Shown here piece after piece: positions 1-5,359 of a DNA stretch of 5,359 nt. Position 1 is the stretch's first letter. Each line of letters opens with the position of its first letter. The DNA is from Gammaproteobacteria bacterium UBA3067 (lineage in GTDB: Bacteria; Pseudomonadota; Gammaproteobacteria; Pseudomonadales; UBA3067). Position numbers and translations under genes: made by a program. The stretch lies in assembly GCA_002366835.1 (NCBI GenBank), contig DFBZ01000101.1, positions 1 through 5,359 on the forward strand. The letters run 5' to 3'. The notes below the pieces were generated by a model. That model was not told the origin of the DNA and ran no database searches. It saw only the letters and a program-made list of their open reading frames with translations.

Positions 1-997
1 CTAGGCGAATTCCCCACGGTTTTTTTTCGGTGGAATTTTCCAAGGGCTCAGTTGTTGCAGGAATAGTCTCCTCGATGACGATGGTTTCTGTACCACTGTC
101 TTCTATCGAAATAATGACCTCCTCCACAGGCAAATTACCTACAGTTTGTTTGGGTTCAATTTTTGCTTGATCTTGAAGAGAGCCTGTTGAAACGTTCGTT
201 TCTTGCGTGCCAATCTCTTTTCTCAATTTTGCTCCGCGTGAAATGATCAAGGCAACCCGTCGGTTCTCCTTGCGCCCCTGGGCCGTACGATTATCGGAAA
301 TAGGCTGAAATTCGCCATAACCAATTGCCGCCAGATGTTCAGGCGCCATGCCACTTTTAACAAGGACTTCTAATACCGCTACGGCTCTGGAGGAAGACAA
401 TTCCCAGTTTGATGAAAACTGGTCGTTATTAATGGGAACATTATCGGTAAAACCTTCAACTTTCACGGGATTATTATGCTCTGCAATAATTTGCGCTAAA
501 TCTGCAATAATAGGAATCGCATCGGGGTTCAAAGTGGCCATACCACTACGAAAAAGTAAACTGCTTTTTATTTCTACTTCTATCCAGTCATCATTGCTTT
601 TAACAGAGATATTTTCATTTTCAATCTCTTCGTAAAATTGTTTTTCTATTTCTCCAGAAATTTCGTTTAGCTCAATAATCTCTTCTGCTTCACGCTCTCT
701 TTCACTTTTTTCGGTATCGTTTTCCAAAACAGGCGCTGCTATATTTTCATCAGTCTTAATAGCTTTAATTTTCGTATCACCCGCTTTATCGAATATGGGG
801 CTCGCGCCACTTGTGCTACTAAAAGATGTCACTAACGCATCTGAAAGCACTCGGTACTTTCCCTCATTGACGGATGAAATTGAGTACATCACTACGAAAA
901 AAGCAAACAGCAAGGTAATAAAATCGGCGTAAGAAATTAACCACCTTTCATGGTTCTCTTCGTCAAAATCATGTGCCCTACGCCGACGCTGATGCAT
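1..997 (-). CDS. motD: MotD, MotB-family flagellar stator protein (3' end off window)
   Basis: This is the peptidoglycan-anchoring, ion-conducting stator subunit that partners MotC in the inner membrane. The frame is open for 332 codons from the ATG at 997 to the left edge, with no stop in the window. Residues 1-19 are a charged cytoplasmic tail (Arg4-7). One membrane helix follows at about 20-40, reading SYADFITLLFAFFVVMYS. Asp25 in it fits the proton-binding Asp of MotB. Residues about 88-128 are very Glu-rich and probably helical (plug/linker region). An OmpA-like peptidoglycan-binding domain spans about 127-253, with the NWELSSSRA motif at 197-205 and NRRV at 245-248. A low-complexity Glu/Thr/Pro tail runs from 254 to the edge. 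The start is firm: a TAA lies in frame directly upstream of the ATG, and the next Met is residue 37. The ribosome site is weak (GAGACAAG). The H+ rather than Na+ assignment rests on resemblance to MotCD. Confidence 0.93.
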   Translation of the reverse strand, partial: MHQRRRRAHDFDEENHERWLISYADFITLLFAFFVVMYSISSVNEGKYRVLSDALVTSFSSTSGASPIFDKAGDTKIKAIKTDENIAAPVLENDTEKSEREREAEEIIELNEISGEIEKQFYEEIENENISVKSNDDWIEVEIKSSLLFRSGMATLNPDAIPIIADLAQIIAEHNNPVKVEGFTDNVPINNDQFSSNWELSSSRAVAVLEVLVKSGMAPEHLAAIGYGEFQPISDNRTAQGRKENRRVALIISRGAKLRKEIGTQETNVSTGSLQDQAKIEPKQTVGNLPVEEVIISIEDSGTETIVIEETIPATTEPLENSTEKKPWGIRL

Positions 998-1065
998 TTA
1001 CTTGTCTCGTATAATTCTTACACTGCGTAAAAAACATAGTTATAAAACATAGGTTATAAAAATTG
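998..1065 (-). other. motC-motD intergenic spacer
   Basis: This 68-bp, very AT-rich spacer lies between the motC stop (TAG) and the motD ATG. It holds the imperfect tandem repeat listed separately and only a weak ribosome-binding site before motD. I see no convincing sigma-70, sigma-28 or sigma-54 promoter pair and no terminator hairpin, so the two genes are most likely co-transcribed. Confidence 0.6.
1031..1057. repeat. Imperfect 13/14-bp tandem repeat upstream of motD
   Basis: On the plus strand, AAAACATAGTTAT (1031-1043) is followed directly by AAAACATAGGTTAT (1044-1057). The copies are identical except for one inserted G, and a partial third unit (AAAAA) follows. It lies wholly within the motC-motD spacer. 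Function is unknown: it could be an AT-rich binding or upstream element, or a slippage duplication. Confidence 0.7.
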
Positions 1066-1806
1066 CTATGAAAGATAGGAGCGTAGTCGTAACTCAATGG
1101 AACGTGGATTATCCCCTTCGGCAATGGCGGCAATGCCCTCTAGGGTCATTTCCTGATACTGCACCACTGAGCGGGAAACTGATTTTATTTTGGCCGCACA
1201 AGGCAAGCAAATTAGGTTAGCAAAACCCACACCATAAATTGTGGCTACAAATGCGGTGGCAATGCCAGCACCGAGCATGGAGGGGTCGGCGAGGTTGTTC
1301 ATCACATGAATCAAACCAAGTACTGCCCCGATAATGCCAATGGTGGGTGAATAGCCCCCCATACTTTCAAATACCTTAGCGGCTTCGATATTTCTACTTT
1401 CATAAATAATGATGTCATTTTCTAAAACCGTACGTATCGACTCAGGTTCATTTCCATCTACCAACAACTGCAGGCCTTTCTGCGCGAAGGAATCAGTTTC
1501 TTCCTCGATAATAGACTCTAAACCCAACAGGCCTTCCTTTCTAGCGGTAACACTCCAGTATGACATGGTGCTAATACCACGCTCCATTTCCATAACCGGC
1601 GGGATAAGCACCCATGAAAGCAGACGGAAAGCGCGCTTTATAACCTTGGAGGAAGTCTGAAGAAATACTGCGCCAAACGTACCACCTAACACAATAAGCG
1701 CTGCAGGAAAATTCATTAAGGCGGAGACATGACCACCGTCAAGATAGTTGCCGAATAATATGGCACCTATCCCCATGACGATGCCCAATATCGTCAATAA
1801 ATCCAT
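1066..1806 (-). CDS. motC: MotC, MotA-family flagellar stator protein
   Basis: This is the membrane subunit of the second stator (MotCD), which passes torque to the rotor protein FliG using ion flow. The protein has 246 residues, the length I recall for Pseudomonas MotC. Four hydrophobic segments lie at about 2-22, 32-51, 152-170 and 179-202, with a large cytoplasmic loop between segments 2 and 3 as in all MotA/PomA proteins. The N-terminal NYLDGGHVSAL and PAALIVLGGTFGA segments are typical. Loop residues Arg89 and Glu97 have the spacing of E. coli MotA Arg90 and Glu98, which contact FliG. Pro154 (in GYSPTIGIIGAVLGL) and Pro202 (in NLICLPCAAKIK) match the two conserved MotA prolines. The ATG lies 2 bp after the cheB stop and has no clear Shine-Dalgarno sequence, which suggests translational coupling to cheB. 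PomA-like sodium use is less likely but not excluded. Confidence 0.95.
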   Translation of the reverse strand: MDLLTILGIVMGIGAILFGNYLDGGHVSALMNFPAALIVLGGTFGAVFLQTSSKVIKRAFRLLSWVLIPPVMEMERGISTMSYWSVTARKEGLLGLESIIEEETDSFAQKGLQLLVDGNEPESIRTVLENDIIIYESRNIEAAKVFESMGGYSPTIGIIGAVLGLIHVMNNLADPSMLGAGIATAFVATIYGVGFANLICLPCAAKIKSVSRSVVQYQEMTLEGIAAIAEGDNPRSIELRLRSYLS

Positions 1807-1808
1807 CG

Positions 1809-2945
1809 TTAGGAGCCCAGCTTAAAAATATCGTCGAGCACATCCAGAGAAAGCACCGAGTCTGCCAAGCCTTCTTTTACAATTGATCCGGGCATACCAA
1901 AAACCACAGAGCTGGCTTCGTCCTGAGCCCATATTGTCGCACCCTGTTTCTTTAATAGTTTCGCACCATCCTTTCCATCACTGCCCATTCCCGTCAAAAC
2001 CAAAGACAGGGTTTTTTTTCTTAAATCTCTTGCTGCGGATGCGAAGAGCACATCGACACAGGGTGCAAATTCCAATTCATTACTCGTCGCCAATACTTTG
2101 ACGGAACCCCTTTTTTTATTATCAAAGACAAGCTGTTTTCCGCCTGGTGCTAACAACACTGTGCCACGTTTTAACTGATCACCAGTAGCCGCTTCCTTAA
2201 CACGAAGCTTCGAAATATTGTTCAATCTTTTTGCAAAGGTCTCTGTAAAATACTCGGGCATATGCAAGCCGATAACGATGGGGAGTGGAAAATCGCTTTT
2301 TACGGAGGTCAGAAGTCGTGTTAACGCAGCTGGGCCGCCAGTAGAGCATCCGATTACCATGCAGTCGAACTGCTCTAAACTGGCAATGTTTTTAGGCCTA
2401 CGAACATTTTTCGTCGCTTTTTCTGGCGGCGTTTTCGTAGTGGAAACTGGTTTTTTATGGAGGGGGGAACGAGTCTTAGCAGCACCAGGAAGCGCCTCTT
2501 TTGCCACTATGGATGAAGGCTCTTGGGTTTTCACAGAAGGCTTTTCGCCACCTTGTGTTAAGGCCTTTAACCTTTTGTAAAACTCACTCTGCGTTTTAGC
2601 TGTAGATTTTGCGAAGGATTCAAAATCCTTCAGTAAGTAGTCAGCGGCACCAGCATCCAATGCATCAAGTGTCACTTTTGCACCGTCGTAACTCAACGAT
2701 GACAACATGAGTATAGGTACTGGATTTTTACTTGTGATCTCACGAACCGCAGTAATGCCATCCATGCCTGGCATTTCATAATCCATTGTAATAATGCCGG
2801 GGTTTAGAGATGCCGTTTTTTTTATGGCATCGGCCCCGTTAATAGCGGTGCCGATTACTTTAAAATCACCAAAGCTATTAATTAGTTTACAGATTTGCTG
2901 ACGAAAAAAGCTGGAATCATCAACAACAAGCACTCCAATCGCCAT
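1809..2945 (-). CDS. cheB: CheB, chemoreceptor glutamate methylesterase/deamidase
   Basis: This cytoplasmic enzyme removes methyl groups from chemoreceptor glutamates (and deamidates glutamines) when phosphorylated by CheA, so the cell adapts to a stimulus. It has 378 residues. The receiver domain covers 1-107, with acidic residues Asp9 and Asp10, phospho-acceptor Asp55 (TMDYEMPGMDG), Ser82/83 and Lys106. Residues about 120-190 form a Lys/Thr/Pro-rich linker. The methylesterase domain spans about 193-378. Its catalytic triad is intact: Ser201 in GCSTGGP, His228 in GLHMPEYFTETFAKRLN and Asp323 in LTGMGSDGKDG. The receiver lysine is followed by Asp instead of the usual Pro; the Pseudomonas flagellar-cluster CheB also lacks Pro there, as I recall. 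The ATG at 2945 is chosen because AAAAGGGAA lies 5-6 nt upstream and MAIGVLVVDDSSFF gives the normal receiver start. In-frame stops upstream rule out a longer protein. Confidence 0.96.
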   Translation of the reverse strand: MAIGVLVVDDSSFFRQQICKLINSFGDFKVIGTAINGADAIKKTASLNPGIITMDYEMPGMDGITAVREITSKNPVPILMLSSLSYDGAKVTLDALDAGAADYLLKDFESFAKSTAKTQSEFYKRLKALTQGGEKPSVKTQEPSSIVAKEALPGAAKTRSPLHKKPVSTTKTPPEKATKNVRRPKNIASLEQFDCMVIGCSTGGPAALTRLLTSVKSDFPLPIVIGLHMPEYFTETFAKRLNNISKLRVKEAATGDQLKRGTVLLAPGGKQLVFDNKKRGSVKVLATSNELEFAPCVDVLFASAARDLRKKTLSLVLTGMGSDGKDGAKLLKKQGATIWAQDEASSVVFGMPGSIVKEGLADSVLSLDVLDDIFKLGS

Positions 2946-2950
2946 GTGTT

Positions 2951-2959
2951 TTCCCTTTT
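2951..2959 (-). promoter_or_regulatory. Ribosome-binding site of cheB
   Basis: The coding strand reads AAAAGGGAA, with its GGG core 7 nt before the cheB ATG. It fixes the cheB start at 2945. It lies 13 nt downstream of the intergenic hairpin, so folding there could affect access to it. Confidence 0.75.
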
Positions 2960-2972
2960 GAAATGAGCAATT

Positions 2973-3016
2973 AAATTGTTAGTTGAAGTAATAGAGCCTC
3001 TATTCAACAACAATTT
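2973..3016 (-). promoter_or_regulatory. Intergenic hairpin between cheA and cheB
   Basis: Plus-strand bases 2973-2980 plus 2982-2987 are complementary to 3003-3016. This gives 14 base pairs, interrupted only by one bulged base (2981). The 15-nt apical region contains TAGAGCCTCTA (2992-3002), itself a palindrome that can add about four pairs. In the transcript the hairpin ends just before the cheB ribosome site. Only UUUAAUU follows the 3' arm, not a clean U tract, and the stem is AT-rich, so a strong intrinsic terminator is unlikely. More plausible roles are mRNA processing or stability, or control of cheB translation. The pairing is seen in the sequence; the role is inferred. Confidence 0.6.
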
Positions 3017-3026
3017 CCTTACACAT
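3000..3026 (-). other. Possible 8-codon leader mini-ORF upstream of cheB
   Basis: An ATG at 3026-3024 opens the frame MCKEIVVE, ended by TAG at 3002-3000. A strong Shine-Dalgarno sequence lies upstream, but the 13-nt spacing is longer than the optimum. The last four sense codons are the 5' arm of the hairpin and the stop sits in its loop, so a translating ribosome would keep the stem open. The frame is the same as cheB but is separated from it by this TAG and a later TAA. It may be a leader peptide or chance; an ORF this short is not evidence alone. Confidence 0.25.
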
Positions 3027-3039
3027 ACAGTAAATTTTT

Positions 3040-3048
3040 ACCTCCTCT
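3040..3048 (-). promoter_or_regulatory. Strong Shine-Dalgarno sequence with no assigned gene
   Basis: The coding strand reads AGAGGAGGT after a run of seven A's, a near-perfect match to the 3' end of 16S rRNA. It is stronger than the ribosome sites of cheB, motC or motD. The nearest ATG is 13 nt downstream, at the mini-ORF. The cheB start is about 94 nt away, too far to be served directly. Confidence 0.6.
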
Positions 3049-3069
3049 TTTTTTAACGATCAGGAGGCT

Positions 3070-5359
3070 CTATGCGTATTGTTTTATCAAGCTGGGAACA
3101 TCCAAAATAATGGCGATGGAACCATCTCCCGTAATCGTTGCACCTGACATACCAGCTGTACCATGCAACATTTTACCCAGAGGTTTTATAACAACTTCTT
3201 CCTGACCAACAAGCTGATCGACCACGAGACCCACTTTAGTGGTTCCTACGGTAATCACCACGACATGGGCAGAATCCAAAACCAACTCCCCGTTATAATT
3301 TGGCACTAACCATCTTTTCAGATAGAAGAGCGGAATGGCTTTATCCCTGACGAGAACAACTTCTTGGCCATCCACCACATTAGTGCGATCGAGATCCAGG
3401 TGAAATATTTCATTTACACTCACTAAAGGCAGAGCAAACGCCTGATCAGCAAGCTTGACCATTAATGTCGGCATAATAGCTAAAGTAAGCGGCACTTTTA
3501 TGGCTATTCGCGTACCGACACCCATTTCAGACTGGATCGTAATGGTGCCATTGAGCTGAGAGATTTTGGTTTTAACCACATCCATGCCCACGCCCCTTCC
3601 AGATACATCTGAAATTTCCACTTTTGTGGAAAACCCAGGGTGGAAGATTAAATTAAATGCCTCCTCATCGCTCAGGCGCTCTGCGGCCTCTTCATCCATT
3701 AATTCTTTTTTAACGGCAATGCCGCGTAGTACATCTGGATCCATCCCTCCGCCATCGTCGGTAATAGAGAGAATAATGTGATCACCTTCCTGCTCGGCAG
3801 AAAGAAGAATTTTTCCAGTTCGGGACTTTCCTGCTGCCTCCCTATCGCTCGGCATTTCTATGCCGTGGTCGACAGAGTTTCTCACCAAATGCACCAGTGG
3901 GTCTGACAACGCCTCGACCAGGTTTTTATCAAGGTCGGTTTCTTCCCCCTCAAGCTCAAGGTTAATTTCTTTTTTCAAGTTACGTGCTAAATCTCGTACC
4001 ACGCGGGGAAAGCGGCCAAACACTTTTTTGATCGGCTGCATCCGTGTTTTCATCACGGACATTTGAATATCAGCCGTTACAACATCCAGGTTGGCAACGG
4101 CTTTTTGCATTTTCTCGTCACTGCTTTCTATACCTAGACGGACAAGTCGATTTCTTACCAGTACAAGCTCCCCAACCATATTCATAATGTCGTCAAGGCG
4201 TTTTGTATCGACACGCACCGTTGTTTCCGCCGCAACCTCTTTTTGGCCTCCGGCTTTCTTTGCTGGGGGTTTCTGCGGAGAAGGCGCTTTTACAGGCTCA
4301 GTCGCTGCAGCTTTAGCGGCAGGAGGTGTAGATGGTTTCGCTGGGCTGGCTTTCGCTGTATTTGCCGCTGCAGCCGCCTTTTTGGGTTTGCTTGCTTGAA
4401 CTTCTGCTTGTGTACTAGACGCTGGCGAAGCACTCGCCTCAACAGCAACTGCTGGCTGCTCACCCGTAACGGTGGGGCCTTTGCCCTTGCCATACAAATC
4501 GTCAAGGAGTGCATCAAACTCACCATCTGTAATGAGCTCAGAATTGCCTGCTGGCGCTTTTGCAGTCGTTTCTGCCTTTGCTGAGGGGGCATTTTTTCCA
4601 TGTAAATCATCAAGTAGCTGCTCGAACTCATCGTCAGTAATAAGTTCGCTGCCTCCAGAGCCGGCTTTATTATCATTTGAAGCACTAGTAGCTGACGCAG
4701 CGGGGCTTTCCTTCGTTTCTTCAGACCCAACAGCATTTAGCAAAGACTGAAGCTCGTCTTCAGTGATCTCTTCGTTGGAAGCATCCTCTTCATCATCGTC
4801 GTCAAAACCAAATAGATCTATATCATCATCGGCTGGGGCCGATGCATCTGGCTGCGTTTCAGAGGCTTGTGCTTCTGTTGAAGGCGTATCAGGTGAATCA
4901 CCCTGTGAATCCGCTTTTAATGCATTGAGCAAATCCCCAACTTGATCATCGTTGACTTCACTCTCGCTCGGTGTCGGTTCAGGCTCATTTACAGCGACCG
5001 GAGTGGCTTCTACCACCTCCCCATTGCCAACTTTAACAAGATGCTCAAGGCCCTGAATAATATGATCGGGCGCTGGCGTAAGCTCTTCTCGTGCTTTCAC
5101 CTGCTCAAACATTTCGTTAACACAGTCAAGTGCCTGCAACACAACGTCCATTAAATCAGCAGAAACTTGTAGCTTGCCGTTACGTAATAAATCAAAGACA
5201 TTTTCCGCAACATGGCAGAGATTCACCAAGTTATCCAGCTGCAGAAAACCGCCGCCGCCTTTTACGGTGTGAAACCCTCTGAATATCGCGTTCAGCAAAT
5301 CAAAATCGTCGGGACGTTGTTCCAGGTCTACCAACTGTTCGGACAACTGCTCCAAAATT
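3070..5359 (-). CDS. cheA: CheA, chemotaxis histidine kinase (5' end off window)
   Basis: CheA autophosphorylates in receptor-CheW arrays and donates phosphate to CheY and CheB. Numbering here takes the Leu codon at 5355 as residue 1; the visible part ends at residue 761. The frame stays open to the right edge, and by family about 20 N-terminal residues are missing. The HPt (P1) domain carries phospho-acceptor His29 in FHTVKGGGGFL. No CheY-binding P2 domain is recognisable. Residues about 115-375 are an acidic then Ala/Pro/Lys-rich linker with four short motifs listed separately. The P3 dimerisation helices start near 377 (ETTVRVDTKRLDDIMNMVGE). The P4 ATPase domain has the N box (RNSVDHG, Asn493), G1 box (DDGGGMD, 533-539), F box (FNLIFHPGFSTK) and G2 box (GRGVGMD, 586-592). 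The CheW-like P5 domain runs from about 628 to the end. All key kinase residues are present. cheB follows after 124 bp and is probably co-transcribed. Confidence 0.97.
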   Translation of the reverse strand, partial: ILEQLSEQLVDLEQRPDDFDLLNAIFRGFHTVKGGGGFLQLDNLVNLCHVAENVFDLLRNGKLQVSADLMDVVLQALDCVNEMFEQVKAREELTPAPDHIIQGLEHLVKVGNGEVVEATPVAVNEPEPTPSESEVNDDQVGDLLNALKADSQGDSPDTPSTEAQASETQPDASAPADDDIDLFGFDDDDEEDASNEEITEDELQSLLNAVGSEETKESPAASATSASNDNKAGSGGSELITDDEFEQLLDDLHGKNAPSAKAETTAKAPAGNSELITDGEFDALLDDLYGKGKGPTVTGEQPAVAVEASASPASSTQAEVQASKPKKAAAAANTAKASPAKPSTPPAAKAAATEPVKAPSPQKPPAKKAGGQKEVAAETTVRVDTKRLDDIMNMVGELVLVRNRLVRLGIESSDEKMQKAVANLDVVTADIQMSVMKTRMQPIKKVFGRFPRVVRDLARNLKKEINLELEGEETDLDKNLVEALSDPLVHLVRNSVDHGIEMPSDREAAGKSRTGKILLSAEQEGDHIILSITDDGGGMDPDVLRGIAVKKELMDEEAAERLSDEEAFNLIFHPGFSTKVEISDVSGRGVGMDVVKTKISQLNGTITIQSEMGVGTRIAIKVPLTLAIMPTLMVKLADQAFALPLVSVNEIFHLDLDRTNVVDGQEVVLVRDKAIPLFYLKRWLVPNYNGELVLDSAHVVVITVGTTKVGLVVDQLVGQEEVVIKPLGKMLHGTAGMSGATITGDGSIAIILDVPSLIKQYA
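4486..4956 (-). repeat. Four copies of an acidic/Leu-Leu motif in the CheA linker
   Basis: The linker repeats a short motif of the form hTDDEFxxLLDDL. The copies start at residues 134 (VNDDQVGDLLNAL, 4918-4956), 197 (ITEDELQSLLNAV, 4729-4767), 239 (ITDDEFEQLLDDLHGK) and 275 (ITDGEFDALLDDLYGK). The last two are the closest: over the 19 residues from the preceding Ser (4594-4650 and 4486-4542) 15 are identical, and by hand about 38 of 57 bases match. The copies look like short amphipathic docking helices in disordered sequence. I recall similar motifs in Pseudomonas CheA linkers. A partner such as CheY, CheB or the polar-array protein ParP is inference. Confidence 0.8.

Larger units (their letters stand above)
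2991..3073. repeat. 10-bp inverted repeat joining the cheA stop and the hairpin loop
   Basis: ATAGAGCCTC (2991-3000) is the exact reverse complement of GAGGCTCTAT (3064-3073). One arm covers the cheA stop codon and the other lies in the loop of the intergenic hairpin. In RNA the two could pair over 10 bp as an alternative or additional fold. Because the element is nearly palindromic, the arms are also 10-bp direct repeats with one mismatch. Confidence 0.6.

Noticed and set aside
348..635. 95-codon plus-strand frame opposite motD
   Set aside because: It is antisense to the OmpA-like domain of MotD, whose motifs show that the minus strand codes here.
1018..1050. 10-codon frame (MFYNYVFYAV) in the motC-motD spacer
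   Set aside because: There is no Shine-Dalgarno sequence before its ATG and it is made from the AT-rich tandem repeat, so chance explains it.
2218..2580. 120-codon plus-strand frame opposite cheB
   Set aside because: It lies wholly antisense to the CheB linker and methylesterase domain, and its translation resembles no protein family I recognise.
2012..2823. Runs of seven or eight A on the coding strand of cheB (2012-2019, 2111-2117, 2816-2823) as programmed frameshift sites
   Set aside because: All encode Lys-Lys in an intact frame with conserved domains on both sides, and similar runs recur elsewhere in the window. They reflect AAA codon use.
2973..3016. Hairpin read as an intrinsic terminator of cheA
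   Set aside because: The stem is AT-rich and only UUUAAUU follows it. Termination here would cut cheB, motC and motD off from the operon with no visible replacement promoter.
2946..3069. Separate promoter for cheB in the cheA-cheB gap
   Set aside because: TTGTTG and TATTAC can be picked out, but they are only 11 bp apart, too close for a sigma-70 promoter. No sigma-28 or sigma-54 pattern was seen.
4091..4750. Open frames of 92-148 codons on both strands within the cheA linker region
   Set aside because: They overlie the repetitive Ala/Pro/Ser/Lys-rich linker of CheA, have low-complexity translations with no domain, and lack ribosome sites. The CheA frame is clearly the coding one.
5353..5355. 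TTG as the start codon of cheA
   Set aside because: The frame stays open upstream (Ile codon at 5358-5356) and the HPt domain would lack its first helix. CheA homologues have about 20 more residues before this point, so the gene is simply cut by the window edge.

Overview
The window carries four co-directional genes, all read on the minus strand, so transcription runs from high to low coordinates. In that order they are cheA (3' part, cut by the right edge), cheB, motC and motD (5' part, cut by the left edge). The order cheA-cheB-motC-motD, the CheA protein (no recognisable CheY-binding P2 domain, a long acidic/Ala-Pro-rich linker) and the 246-residue MotC all match, from memory, the flagellar/chemotaxis cluster of Pseudomonas and related polar-flagellated Gammaproteobacteria. 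The moderate GC and AT-rich gaps do not look like a high-GC Pseudomonas. A marine relative in the Cellvibrionaceae/Alteromonadales range is my inference; only Gammaproteobacteria is well supported.

Layout. 3070-5359: CheA histidine kinase, missing roughly its first 20 residues. 2946-3069: a 124-bp gap with a strong unassigned Shine-Dalgarno sequence, an 8-codon mini-ORF and a hairpin. 1809-2945: CheB methylesterase. A 2-bp gap leads to MotC at 1066-1806. 998-1065: an AT-rich gap with a short tandem repeat. 1-997: MotD, open to the left edge. No plus-strand gene, RNA gene, mobile element or CRISPR was found. No gene-free stretch exceeds 124 bp.

How the genes work together. CheA autophosphorylates in receptor-CheW arrays and passes phosphate to CheY (outside the window) and to the CheB receiver. 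Phospho-CheB demethylates receptors and so resets sensitivity. MotC and MotD form a second, proton-type stator complex that powers the flagellum whose direction CheY controls. Putting stator genes in the chemotaxis operon couples motor and sensory output.

The window is a well-known system, not a new one. The points worth a second look are local: the leader-like layout between cheA and cheB, four short acidic/Leu-Leu motifs in the CheA linker, the long C-terminal tail of MotD, and the repeat in the motC-motD gap.
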